DNA of 49,678 nucleotides, taken from the NCBI GenBank assembly GCA_017436605.1, contig JAFSCW010000060.1, forward strand, positions 1 through 49,678. The letters are read 5' to 3'. The position numbers were made by a program, and so were the translations under genes. This stretch comes from Clostridia bacterium (GTDB lineage: Bacteria; Bacillota; Clostridia; Christensenellales; Aristaeellaceae). The notes beneath the pieces were generated by a model. It worked only from the letters and a program-made list of their open reading frames with translations. It did no database searches and was not told where the DNA came from. Positions 14,988 through 23,709 of this stretch are shown here, piece by piece. Positions within the stretch are counted from its first letter, which is position 1. Every line of letters begins with the position of its first letter.

Positions 14988-16373
14988 ATGAGACGATTGA
15001 TTCGGCAGCGACCGGACGTCAACGGCATCACCGAGGGCGTCATCTGGAAGCAGCTGCTGCTGTTCTTTTTCCCGATCGTGCTGGGTACCTTTTTCCAGCA
15101 GCTGTATAACACGGCCGACGCGATTATCGTCGGCAAGTTTGTCGGCAAAGAGGCGCTTGCCGCCGTCGGCGGATCGACGGGCACGCTGGTCAGTCTGCTG
15201 GTCGGCTTCTTTGTGGGCGTCGCCTCGGGCGCTTCCGTCGTCATCGCGCAGCTCTACGGCGCGCGCAGGGCGGACGACGTATCCCGGGCGGTGCATACGA
15301 CCATTACGCTTGCGCTGCTCAGCGGCGTGCTGCTGACGGGCGTGGGCCTTGGCTTTTCCGAATGGGTGCTCCAGCTCATGGGCACGCCGGAAGAGGTCAT
15401 GGCGTATGCCGTCCCCTATCTGAAGATCTACTTCTTCGGCATGGTTCCGCAGCTGATCTACAACATCGGTTCCGGTATCCTGCGCGCCGTAGGCGATTCG
15501 CGCCGCCCGATGCTCTTTCTGATCTGCGCGGCGATGACCAACATCGTTCTGGATATCATCTGTGTACTCGGTCTGGATATGGGCGTCAAAGGCGCAGCGT
15601 TTGCGACGGTCGCGTCCCAGTGCGTGAGCGCCGTGCTGGTTCTGACGTCGCTTTGCAAGGCCCAGCCGGTATATCGTCTCAGCTTCAGAAAGCTGCGTTT
15701 CCACGGCGATATGCTTGCAAGGATCGTGCAGATCGGCCTGCCTGCCGGCCTGCAGTCGGTCATGTACTCGCTTTCCAACATCATCATCCAGTCGAGCGTC
15801 AACGGCTTTGGCACGGACGTGATGGCGGCATGGACGGCATACGGCAAGATCGACGGCCTGTTCTGGATGACCATCAGCGCCTTTGGCGTGGCGATTACGA
15901 CCTTCGCCGGCCAGAACTTCGGCGCGCATCTGTATGACCGTATGCGCAGAAGCATCCGCGTGTGCCTGGGCATGGCTGCTGCGTCGACGGTGCTGATGAG
16001 CGTGCTGATTCTTGTGTTTGGCCGTCCCATGCTGGGCATGTTCACCGACGACGCCCATGTGCTTGAAGTCGGCATGTCGATCGTTCGCCTGATCGTCCCG
16101 ACGTGGATTGCGTATCTGTGCATTGAGGTGCTCTCCGGCGCGATGCGCGGCGCGGGCGATGCCATGATGCCGACGCTGATGACGCTGGCCGGCGTCTGCC
16201 TGATGCGCGTGTTCTGGGTCAGCGTGGTCGTGCCGGCCTATCATCAGCTTCCGGTTCTGCTGATGAGCTATCCGATCACGTGGACGATCACGTCGCTCAT
16301 GTTCATCATCTATTATCGCCGCGGCACTTGGCTGAAGCGCTGCATCGCTGCGCAGAATAAACGGGGGGCATGA
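14988..16373 (+). CDS. MATE family efflux transporter
   Basis: A 461-residue membrane protein with about 12 helices in two homologous halves, the size of the MATE family, which exports organic cations using Na+ or H+ gradients. The segment FFFPIVLGTFFQQLYNTADAIIVGKFVG is the typical first-helix region. The ATG at 14988 follows AGAGGT. It lies just after the polysaccharide cluster; since MATE and Wzx flippases belong to the same superfamily, a lipid-linked sugar substrate is conceivable, but the sequence looks like an ordinary MATE protein. comEC overlaps its stop. Confidence 0.92.
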   Translation: MRRLIRQRPDVNGITEGVIWKQLLLFFFPIVLGTFFQQLYNTADAIIVGKFVGKEALAAVGGSTGTLVSLLVGFFVGVASGASVVIAQLYGARRADDVSRAVHTTITLALLSGVLLTGVGLGFSEWVLQLMGTPEEVMAYAVPYLKIYFFGMVPQLIYNIGSGILRAVGDSRRPMLFLICAAMTNIVLDIICVLGLDMGVKGAAFATVASQCVSAVLVLTSLCKAQPVYRLSFRKLRFHGDMLARIVQIGLPAGLQSVMYSLSNIIIQSSVNGFGTDVMAAWTAYGKIDGLFWMTISAFGVAITTFAGQNFGAHLYDRMRRSIRVCLGMAAASTVLMSVLILVFGRPMLGMFTDDAHVLEVGMSIVRLIVPTWIAYLCIEVLSGAMRGAGDAMMPTLMTLAGVCLMRVFWVSVVVPAYHQLPVLLMSYPITWTITSLMFIIYYRRGTWLKRCIAAQNKRGA

Positions 16374-18787
16374 TTGCGATGGCGGGGAATGATACGGAAG
16401 AACGGCTTTTCCTTCCTGTCAGAAGGAAGCTGATGTGTATCTGCTGTGCGCATCTGGCCGGTATTTTTCTGGCCCAGGTGTTTTCCCTGCCCGCGCATGA
16501 TGCGCTTATTCCGTGCGTTTTTCTTTCCGGATGGGCCGCTTTGCGGCTTGTCCGCAAGAAAAGCGCACTTTTCTGTTTTGCGTGTCTGTTTTTTCTTGTC
16601 GGCAATGTGCGGACGGGTTCGGAGCTCTCCTTTCGGGAGGAAGCGTCTGCGCCCTATGCCGAAATCTGCGGAACGGTATCGGCCATTGAGCGACCATACC
16701 GCGTCCGGCTTTCGGATGCCGAGGCGAACGGCGTTTGCTATGCGCGGGAGGTTGTGGTCACGCTGATGCGCGAAGACGGGGAATCGCCGCCGCAGGAGCC
16801 GAAGGTCGGCCAGCGTATCTCGGGGACGGGCAGGCTGTTTGCGCAGGAGGAAAAGCGCAATCCAGGCGGAATCGACAGACGCCTTCGCGCCCTGTGCGAG
16901 GGGTATGAGCTTTCCGGCTATATCCTGCCCGGCTGGAGCGCGGAGGGAGACGCCGTATTCTCGCTGAAAGAATCGTTCCGCCGGGCAAGAGAGCGCCTTT
17001 CTGCGCATATCGGGGCGCTCTTTGGCGATCGCGCAGCGCTGTTTCAGGGGATCATGCTCGGCGAGAAGAGCGGGATGGACGACGAGCTTGCCATGTCGAT
17101 GCAGCGCACGGGCATTGTGCATATCCTGACCGTATCCGGCATGCATCTGAGCCTGATGGCGCAGGTTCTCAGCGCGCTGATGAAGCGGATGAAACTCGGC
17201 GGCGCCTGCCGTTTTGCGCTGCTCGGGGTGTTTCTCGGCGCGTTCACTGGATTGACGGGATGCGCAGCGGGCACGGTACGCGCGATGGTGATGGCGCTCA
17301 TGAATGAACTGGCGCGCATCCGCGGCAGGGTCTATGAGCCGCTGACGGCGCTTTCTGCTGCAGCGCTGATGATGACGCTTGTGCGTCCGCTCTGGGCGCT
17401 GAGCGCATCGTTCCAGTTCTCGTTTTTCGTCGTCTTGTCCATCCAGCTTTTGTCGCAGGGGATTCGCCGCGCGCTGGACCGGCGGATTGCGCTTGCGCAT
17501 CGCGTACACGCTGTTGTCTCTGCGGCTGCCGTCAGCATAGGCGCGCAGATCGGCGCGCTTCCGATGCAGCTGCTGTTTTATGGATATGTGCCGCTTTTGT
17601 CGCTGCCGATGAATCTTTTGACGGGATTGCTGATGCCGGTGTTTCTGCTGGGCGGGTGGGGCTGTGCGCTGCTGGGCGCCCTCTGGCGGCCGGCGGGCCT
17701 GGCTGCCGCAGAACTGCTTGGCGGGGCGGAAGCGCTGTTTGAAAGGCTGACCATCTTTGCGGCCGATCTGCCGGGCAGTATTGTCCGTCTCCCTGCGCCG
17801 GAAGCGGGAACGGTTCTGCTTTTCCTGCTTCTGATGATGCTTGTAAGCAGCAGAATCAGGTTCGGGCGGCGGCGAAAGGCGGTGTTTGCCGCCGCTGCGT
17901 TTTTGCTTGCGGCGAGCTATTTGCCAAGGCTTTGCCCGGCTGCGCGCTATGTGCAGCTGGACGTGGGACAGGGCGATGGAGCTGTGCTGAGAAAGGGACG
18001 GCACGCCGTGCTTGTGGACGTCGGCCCGGCAGACAGCTATGCAGCGCTGCACTATCTGCGTCATGAAGGCCTTATTCTGGATGCAGTGATCCTGTCGCAT
18101 CCGGATGAGGATCATGCGGGAGCGCTCGGCGTGCTGCTCGATTCCGAAATAGAAATCCCCTGCCTGTATGTTTCCTCCAGCGCGTTTTCGGAACAGACGT
18201 CGGCGGCTGTGATGGAGGCGATGAACAGGATTGAAGCGGAGGGCATTCCGGTTCATGCCGTTTCTCGCGGCGATGCGATCCATACGCCTTTTGTTTCGTT
18301 CGATGTGCTCTCGCCCGCGGACTGGATGATGGGGAGCAACGAGCGCTCGCTGCTGCTGTATGCCCGGATGGAAGGGGTTTCGATTCTGACCGCAGGCGAT
18401 CTGCCGGAAATCTGCGAGCCGGAAACCGTACCGTCTGCGGATATCCTCAAGGTGGCGCATCACGGCAGCGCCGGGGCGACAAGCGAAGCGTTTCTTGCGA
18501 TGGCCTCGCCGGAAATGGCGATCATCAGCGTTGGCGAAAACTGGTATGGGCATCCGACCCGGCGCGTACTGGATGCGCTCCATGCCTGCGGGAGCGAAGT
18601 CGTGCGCACGGATGAATCCGGCTGCATCACCATATGGCTGGCGGACGGGGAATACAGGCTTGAGCGCTTTCTTGGCGATGGGCATCATCGCGAGGAGGGT
18701 TATATGCATATACTGTCACGAGTATTTGCTGACCGGGGAGGCGCTGCGGATGAAAAGAAGGCCCATGCGGACGCACAACAGCATTAA
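16370..18787 (+). CDS. comEC: ComEC/Rec2-family DNA uptake channel
   Basis: A 805-residue inner-membrane protein that in competent bacteria carries single-stranded DNA into the cytoplasm. An N-terminal membrane and OB-like region (about 1-200) is followed by the polytopic competence domain (about 210-520, with IMLGEKSGMD and TVSGMHLSLMAQ) and a metallo-beta-lactamase-like domain (from about 525) showing LDVGQGDGAVL, the HPDEDHAGAL metal motif and VAHHGSAGATS. Length and order match the family. The ATG overlaps the MATE stop. comEA is not adjacent. Its C-terminal end overlaps the ParB-like gene by 38 bp. Confidence 0.92.
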   Translation: MIAMAGNDTEERLFLPVRRKLMCICCAHLAGIFLAQVFSLPAHDALIPCVFLSGWAALRLVRKKSALFCFACLFFLVGNVRTGSELSFREEASAPYAEICGTVSAIERPYRVRLSDAEANGVCYAREVVVTLMREDGESPPQEPKVGQRISGTGRLFAQEEKRNPGGIDRRLRALCEGYELSGYILPGWSAEGDAVFSLKESFRRARERLSAHIGALFGDRAALFQGIMLGEKSGMDDELAMSMQRTGIVHILTVSGMHLSLMAQVLSALMKRMKLGGACRFALLGVFLGAFTGLTGCAAGTVRAMVMALMNELARIRGRVYEPLTALSAAALMMTLVRPLWALSASFQFSFFVVLSIQLLSQGIRRALDRRIALAHRVHAVVSAAAVSIGAQIGALPMQLLFYGYVPLLSLPMNLLTGLLMPVFLLGGWGCALLGALWRPAGLAAAELLGGAEALFERLTIFAADLPGSIVRLPAPEAGTVLLFLLLMMLVSSRIRFGRRRKAVFAAAAFLLAASYLPRLCPAARYVQLDVGQGDGAVLRKGRHAVLVDVGPADSYAALHYLRHEGLILDAVILSHPDEDHAGALGVLLDSEIEIPCLYVSSSAFSEQTSAAVMEAMNRIEAEGIPVHAVSRGDAIHTPFVSFDVLSPADWMMGSNERSLLLYARMEGVSILTAGDLPEICEPETVPSADILKVAHHGSAGATSEAFLAMASPEMAIISVGENWYGHPTRRVLDALHACGSEVVRTDESGCITIWLADGEYRLERFLGDGHHREEGYMHILSRVFADRGGAADEKKAHADAQQH

Positions 18788-19601
18788 GGAACACGGACAG
18801 GAGGCGCGCGGGGAGGGCGGAGAAAAGACGCGGATCATCCGCGTGCGGACGGAAGACGTGCATGGCGGCATGATCGACGGACGGCAGGAGCCCGATGCGG
18901 GCATTTTGCAGCTGGCTGCGTCGATTGCGCGGCATGGCCTGCTTTCGCCGGTTGTCGTGCGCAAAAGCGGAACGGCGGGAAAGTATGCGCTTGTCTGCGG
19001 CGCGCGGCGGCTGGCTGCCTGTGCGCTGGCCGGTATAAAACAGATTGACGCGGTGCTCGTTCCATGGGAGGGCGCGGCTGCTTCCGCGTGCTATCTGGAA
19101 GAGGAGATGAGCCGCGTGCCTCCGTCTGCCATGGCGCTGACGGGCATGGTCTGCAGACGCGCCGACGCGGCGGCGAGAGCCTGCGCCTTCGGCGGGGAGC
19201 GCGTGCTGCGGCTTGCCGCGCTTGGCGGGCTTGCGGAGCCGGTGCGGGAGCTTGCGCGCCGGGAAGCGCTGACCCTTGAACAGGCGGAGCCGCTCCTTGA
19301 GCTGCAGGATCCTGCCGGACAGATGGAAGCGGCGCAGATCATCGCCCAGCGCAGTTTGACGCCGGCGCAGGCAAGACGGCTCGTCTGTGCGCCGCGCAGG
19401 GAGCAAAACGGGAAACGACGTGCGATCCGGTATGCGATGGAGGAGGCGAACCGCCTTGCGGAGAAAATGCGTGCGCAGGGCATGAGCGTTGGTGTTTCCG
19501 TGCATTCGCAGGAGGGCGGCGTCAGCATTCAAATCTTGTTGAAGGTACGGGAAAATTCTCCCGGTCAGCAGGAAATCAGAGAAAGAACGCGAATAAATTG
19601 A
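18750..19601 (+). CDS. Orphan ParB-like protein
   Basis: A 283-residue protein with a ParB N-terminal fold (about 30-115): the series ILQLAASIARHGLLSPVVVR and YALVCGARRLAACALAG matches the ParB pattern, with GARR in place of the usual GERR. The middle region (about 130-215, ending QIIAQRSLTPAQARRLV) aligns in outline with the Spo0J helix-turn-helix domain but lacks the GKSR-type recognition core. There is no parA/soj partner, no parS-like palindrome nearby, and the location away from the origin genes argues against the housekeeping Spo0J. The start ATG follows GGGGAGG. It may be a nucleoid-associated or specialised DNA-binding protein; the function is unknown. Confidence 0.75.
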   Translation: MKRRPMRTHNSIKEHGQEARGEGGEKTRIIRVRTEDVHGGMIDGRQEPDAGILQLAASIARHGLLSPVVVRKSGTAGKYALVCGARRLAACALAGIKQIDAVLVPWEGAAASACYLEEEMSRVPPSAMALTGMVCRRADAAARACAFGGERVLRLAALGGLAEPVRELARREALTLEQAEPLLELQDPAGQMEAAQIIAQRSLTPAQARRLVCAPRREQNGKRRAIRYAMEEANRLAEKMRAQGMSVGVSVHSQEGGVSIQILLKVRENSPGQQEIRERTRIN

Positions 19602-19666
19602 CCGCGTGGTATACGCAAAAGCATGGATCAGATACCCGGATGTCCGAAGGGACAGGAGGAAATAAG

Positions 19667-20539
19667 ATGTATACAGTGTTTACGGATTCCTGCTGCGATT
19701 TGAGTCAGAGGATTGTCAGTCGATATGAAAATCTGGAGATTCTTCCGCTGAGCTATACGATCGGCGGCGTGACCAATACGGAGCTGCTCTACGACAAAGA
19801 GGTCGTGAGCGCTTACTATGATCGTCTTCGCGGAGGCGAGATGAGCACGACCTCCCAGATTGCCCCCAATACCTTTTATGACGCATACAAGGCGCATGTT
19901 GAAAAGGGCGAGCCGATTCTCTGCCTGCATTTTTCGTCTGCGCTCTCGGGAACGTATAACTCCGCCTGCGTGGCCAGGGATATGCTCCTTGAGGAATACC
20001 CGGATGCGGTCATCGAGGTCGTCGATACCCTCGCTGCGAGCGCAGGTCAGGGATTGATGGTGGTCGATGCGCTGGATAACCGGGATAAGGGCATGGATGT
20101 GCGCGAGAACGCGCAGTGGATCCGCGAGCGGATTCAGCAATATGTGCATTGGTTCACCGTCGACGATCTGAACTTCCTCAAGCGCGGCGGCCGCTGCTCG
20201 CCGTCGTCCGCTTTCTTTGGTTCTCTGCTGAGCATCAAGCCCGTGCTGCATGTCAGCGCGGAGGGCAAGCTCATCGCGCGAGAGAAGGTTCGCGGCCGCC
20301 GTCAGGCGCTCAAGTGCCTTGCGGAGAAATTCGGTCTGCTGGAGGCTGCGGCCGATCAGTGGATCTTCATCAGCCATGGCGACTGCGAGCAGGATGCAAA
20401 TGCGGTCAAGCAGCATCTGGTCGAGATGTATGGCTGTGATCCCGAGAAAATCGAGCTGAGCTTTGTCGGCCCTGTCATCGGCAGCCATGCGGGTCCGGGC
20501 GTTGTGGCGCTCTTCTTCCGCGGAAAGGACAGGGGCTGA
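19667..20539 (+). CDS. DegV family fatty-acid-binding protein
   Basis: A 290-residue DegV-fold protein; members bind fatty acids and some serve as FakB subunits that hand them to fatty acid kinase FakA. The N terminus has the FTDSCCDLS motif and the second half the DDLNFLKRGGRCS segment, both typical, and SHAGPGVVALFF near the end. The ATG at 19667 follows ACAGGAGGAAAT. It is coupled to tadA by a TGATG overlap. No fakA gene is in the window. Confidence 0.9.
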   Translation: MYTVFTDSCCDLSQRIVSRYENLEILPLSYTIGGVTNTELLYDKEVVSAYYDRLRGGEMSTTSQIAPNTFYDAYKAHVEKGEPILCLHFSSALSGTYNSACVARDMLLEEYPDAVIEVVDTLAASAGQGLMVVDALDNRDKGMDVRENAQWIRERIQQYVHWFTVDDLNFLKRGGRCSPSSAFFGSLLSIKPVLHVSAEGKLIAREKVRGRRQALKCLAEKFGLLEAAADQWIFISHGDCEQDANAVKQHLVEMYGCDPEKIELSFVGPVIGSHAGPGVVALFFRGKDRG

Positions 20540-20985
20540 TGCACCGGGCGCATATGCGCGCGGCGCTGGACGAGGCGCGTCTTGCGCTGGACGAGGGCGA
20601 GGTGCCTGTCGGCGCGGCGGTTGTCTGCGGCGGCGAGATTATCGCGCTTGCGCATAACGAGCGCGAAACAGGCGATGATCCGACGGCGCACGCCGAGGTG
20701 CTCGCCATCCGGCGTGCAGCGGTCAGGCTTGGCCGCAGGCGGCTTGAGGGCTGCACGCTCTATGTGACGCTGGAGCCCTGCCCGATGTGCGCGGGCGCGA
20801 TCGTGATGGCCGGACTCGATGCGGTGTATTACGGCGCGGCGGATGAAAAGGCGGGCTGCGCCGGAAGCGTGTATGCCCTGCCGGAGGATCCGGCGTTCGG
20901 GAAGCGGATTCCCTGCCATGGCGGCCTGATGGAAACGGCATGCAGGGAGATTCTGGAACGTTTTTTTGAGGAGAGACGCAGATGA
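20539..20985 (+). CDS. tadA: tRNA-specific adenosine deaminase
   Basis: TadA converts A34 to inosine in tRNA-Arg(ACG) wobble position. The 148-residue protein has the zinc-deaminase motifs TAHAEVLAI (catalytic HAE) and LEPCPMCAGA (PCxxC), and the expected length. Its start overlaps the degV stop by one base. Its stop codon lies inside the loop of the downstream terminator. Confidence 0.95.
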   Translation: MHRAHMRAALDEARLALDEGEVPVGAAVVCGGEIIALAHNERETGDDPTAHAEVLAIRRAAVRLGRRRLEGCTLYVTLEPCPMCAGAIVMAGLDAVYYGAADEKAGCAGSVYALPEDPAFGKRIPCHGGLMETACREILERFFEERRR

Positions 20986-21003
20986 CGCGTCTCTCTTTAT
21001 TTT
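20971..21003 (+). terminator. Terminator overlapping the end of tadA
   Basis: GAGAGACGC (20971-20979) pairs with GCGTCTCTC (20987-20995), followed by TTTATTTT. The tadA stop codon (20983-20985) is in the 7-nt loop, so the last codons form the left arm. Confidence 0.85.
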
Positions 21004-21017
21004 CCGGCGCAATTGTC

Positions 21018-21047
21018 TTGACAAGCCGCGTACCGTGCATGTATATT
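21018..21047 (+). promoter_or_regulatory. lysA promoter
   Basis: TTGACA (21018-21023), an 18-bp spacer and TATATT (21042-21047). It lies just after the tadA terminator and about 55 bp upstream of lysA. Confidence 0.8.
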
Positions 21048-21102
21048 GTGGGGTATGACTTTGCATATCCCTGTATGAAGGCTCGGGAGAAAAGGGGCAC
21101 AT

Positions 21103-22368
21103 ATGAGCGAAAAGAAACCGTTTATCACGCTGGATCAGGCGAAGGAAATCAAACGAACCTATCCAACGCCATTTCATATTTATGACGAGGCGGGCATCCG
21201 CAGGACGGCCCGCGCGCTGAACAAGGCGTTTTCCTGGAACAAGGGCTTCAGGGAATACTTTGCCGTGAAAGCGACGCCAAATCCGTTCATCCTGCGCGTG
21301 CTGCGCGAGGAGGGCTGCGGCGTGGACTGCTCCTCGCCGACGGAGCTGATGCTCAGCCGTGCGTCCGGCTTTTCAGGCAGCGAAATCATGTTCTCCTCCA
21401 ATGAGACGGAGGGGTCGGAATTCTCCCTTGCGCATGATATGGGCGCGATCATCAATCTGGACGATTATACGCTGATTGAAACCCTTGAGGAGGCCTGCGG
21501 CATTCCGGAGACGGTTTCCTGCCGCTTTAATCCCGGCGGAGAGTTTGCCATTGGCAACCGCATCATGGATCAGCCGAAGGACGCCAAATATGGCATGACC
21601 CGCAGCCAGCTGACGCAGGCTTATCGCAAGCTGATGGAGAAGGGCGCCAGGCACTTTGGCCTGCATGCGTTCCTTGCTTCCAACACGCTGACCAACGCCT
21701 ATTATCCCACGCTGGCGAGGATTCTCTTCAGCGTGGCGGTTGAACTGCACCGGGAGACCGGCGCGCATATCGCCTTTATCAATCTTTCCGGCGGCGTCGG
21801 CGTGCCGTATCGGCCGGAGGATGAGGAAAACGACATCTATGCCATCGGCGAGGGCGTGCGCAGGGCCTACGAAGAGGTGCTCGTGCCCGCCGGAATGGGC
21901 GATGTGGCGATCTGCACGGAGCTTGGACGCTTCATGCTTGCGCCCAACGGCGCGCTGGTCACGACAGCCTGCCATGAAAAGCATACCTACAAGGAGTATA
22001 TCGGCGTGGACGCCTGCGCCTGCAACCTGATGCGCCCGGCGATGTACGGCGCGTATCACCATATTACCGTTCTGGGCAAGGAAAACGCGCCCGCGGATCA
22101 TGTCTATGACGTGGTGGGCAGCTTGTGCGAAAACAACGACAAGTTTGCCATCGACCGCCGCCTGCCGCAGATCAGCCGGGGCGATATTCTGTATATCCAT
22201 GACGCCGGCGCGCATGGTTTCTCCATGGGCTATAACTACAACGGCAAGCTGCGCAGTGCGGAACTGATGCTGCGTGAGGACGGCAGCGTTCAGATGATTC
22301 GCCGCGCGGAAACGCCTGCGGATTATTTCGCGACGTTTGATTTCGCGGGCATGGATTTCGGCGAATAA
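21103..22368 (+). CDS. lysA: Diaminopimelate decarboxylase
   Basis: A PLP enzyme that decarboxylates meso-diaminopimelate to lysine. The 421-residue protein has the PLP lysine in YFAVKATPNP (Lys56), the glycine loop SGGVGVPY, and the C-terminal CENNDKFAIDRRLP segment with GAHGFSMGYNYNGKLRSAE, all typical of a LysA subgroup common in anaerobes. The ELGR segment replaces the usual EPGR. It has its own promoter. No other lysine genes adjoin. Confidence 0.93.
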   Translation: MSEKKPFITLDQAKEIKRTYPTPFHIYDEAGIRRTARALNKAFSWNKGFREYFAVKATPNPFILRVLREEGCGVDCSSPTELMLSRASGFSGSEIMFSSNETEGSEFSLAHDMGAIINLDDYTLIETLEEACGIPETVSCRFNPGGEFAIGNRIMDQPKDAKYGMTRSQLTQAYRKLMEKGARHFGLHAFLASNTLTNAYYPTLARILFSVAVELHRETGAHIAFINLSGGVGVPYRPEDEENDIYAIGEGVRRAYEEVLVPAGMGDVAICTELGRFMLAPNGALVTTACHEKHTYKEYIGVDACACNLMRPAMYGAYHHITVLGKENAPADHVYDVVGSLCENNDKFAIDRRLPQISRGDILYIHDAGAHGFSMGYNYNGKLRSAELMLREDGSVQMIRRAETPADYFATFDFAGMDFGE

Positions 22369-22399
22369 GCGGCCTGTGCGGCTCTCATTCTGAAAGAAT

Positions 22400-22427
22400 A
22401 AAAAAAGCGGCCCGCCTCAGGCGAGCC
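22400..22427 (-). terminator. Terminator overlapping the stop codon of the serine hydrolase
   Basis: On the minus strand GGCTCGCC and GGCGGGCC form an 8-bp stem followed by a run of seven U. The TGA stop of the gene (22417-22419) is exactly the 3-nt loop. It does not have a T-run on the plus strand, so lysA would not be terminated by it. Confidence 0.85.
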
Positions 22428-23649
22428 AGCCAAGCTGATGCATGCGCTGCACGATCGGTTCGTGCAGGCATGCATCTTTCAGATAAACGTATCGGGCGGA
22501 GGTTGGAACTTTCCGGCCGTCCTCCCAGGGAATAAGCGCCGCGCCCCTGTCGTCCAGGCCGTAGCTTTCCATCGTCCTGCCTTCGGGCGGGGTGATGTGC
22601 GAGATGCGCGCATGGCATCGGTTGCCCAGAAAGATTTCAAAGATGCCGGTCTGCGGATCCAGGACGATGTGATTGCCTGTGAAGCCGCTCAGGCCAAAGC
22701 TGTGAGCGCCCATGTGGGCGGGCACTTCACTCAGGCGCTGAACGGGATGCTTCGTGAAGCAGAGGAAGCCCAGCGGCTGCCGGTAGGTTCCGTCGCCGTT
22801 GTCGCGTCCGGTGCGGTCGGTGCCGATGGAAATGAGCTGTTCCCGGGTCAGCAGGCTGCCGGAAAGCAGGGCCTGCGCAAAGCGGACCATGTCCTGCCGG
22901 GAGGAGAAGAGGCCGGCGTGTCCGCAAAGATCGCGTCCGCCGTCGCTGAGCAGCATAGCCTTCGGGTCGTGCGGCGTACCGGGAAGCGTGTCGGTGCGCA
23001 GGATATGCCTGTCGCGGACGATCCGATGCTCATAGTTATAGCAGACGCAGCGGGAAAGCTGCTCTGCGGGGACGGCGGAACAGGTTTCGGTCATGCCGGC
23101 CGGATCGAGGATATAGGCCTTCAGCGCATCGTAAAACGCCATGCCGGTTTTCGCCTCGACGACGTATTTGATCACCATCGCGTTGATGTCGGAATAGATG
23201 CGCACGGCGGGCAGCGGCGCGGGCATGACGCCAAACAGCCTGCGGAGCCCCTCTTCGCGCGTCGGGGCGGCGTCGATGCGCCCGGGCGTCTGCAGGCAGG
23301 CGCGATAGCAGAGGACGTCGAAGACGGTCACGTCATTAAGATGCGTAAACCGGGGATCAATGCTGCCGATGCGCTCATCCGCAGAAAGCATGCCCCTGCC
23401 CATGAGAAGCACCGCCATGACGGAGGTAAACAGCTTTGTCAGCGACGCGAGATCGTACAGGCTGTCCTCCTGGAGCGGGCGTATGCAGGGGCGGAATTGT
23501 CCATGCTCAAGCACGGTCTCCTGCGCACGGCCGTATGTCATGAATTCGCAGCTTTCCTGCGTGCCGTAGGCGATGGTCAGTCCGGCGAGCATGCGCGATT
23601 CGTCGCACAGGTATCGCATGTTGTCGCGAAGCGATGAAAGATGCGGCAT
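22417..23649 (-). CDS. Serine hydrolase of the beta-lactamase/transpeptidase-like (S12) family
   Basis: A 410-residue protein without an obvious signal peptide. It has the SxxK nucleophile in LASLTKLFTSV (about residue 68-72), a YSD in the position of the YxN motif, and GHAGLFSSRQDM, typical of the class C beta-lactamase/esterase fold. Members include D-aminopeptidases and esterases; the substrate here is unknown. The ATG at 23649 is preferred over one six bases upstream because the GGAGGA ribosome binding site abuts the latter. It is divergent from the M20 peptidase gene, with about 60 bp between them. Confidence 0.85.
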   Translation of the reverse strand: MPHLSSLRDNMRYLCDESRMLAGLTIAYGTQESCEFMTYGRAQETVLEHGQFRPCIRPLQEDSLYDLASLTKLFTSVMAVLLMGRGMLSADERIGSIDPRFTHLNDVTVFDVLCYRACLQTPGRIDAAPTREEGLRRLFGVMPAPLPAVRIYSDINAMVIKYVVEAKTGMAFYDALKAYILDPAGMTETCSAVPAEQLSRCVCYNYEHRIVRDRHILRTDTLPGTPHDPKAMLLSDGGRDLCGHAGLFSSRQDMVRFAQALLSGSLLTREQLISIGTDRTGRDNGDGTYRQPLGFLCFTKHPVQRLSEVPAHMGAHSFGLSGFTGNHIVLDPQTGIFEIFLGNRCHARISHITPPEGRTMESYGLDDRGAALIPWEDGRKVPTSARYVYLKDACLHEPIVQRMHQLGWLA

Positions 23650-23709
23650 AAGCATTCCTCCGGGAAAAAGCGGGAAATATCAATCCGATTGGAAAGATGA
23701 AAAGGAGAG

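Noticed and set aside
16313..18709. A 798-codon minus-strand frame opposite comEC
   Set aside because: Antisense shadow of comEC; low-complexity Arg/His/Gln-rich translation.
23656..23709. Imperfect dyad ATC-2-TCC-4-GGA-2-GAT as an operator between divergent genes
   Set aside because: The arms are short and interrupted, and no clear -10/-35 pair could be fixed in this 54-bp gap, so the evidence is too weak.
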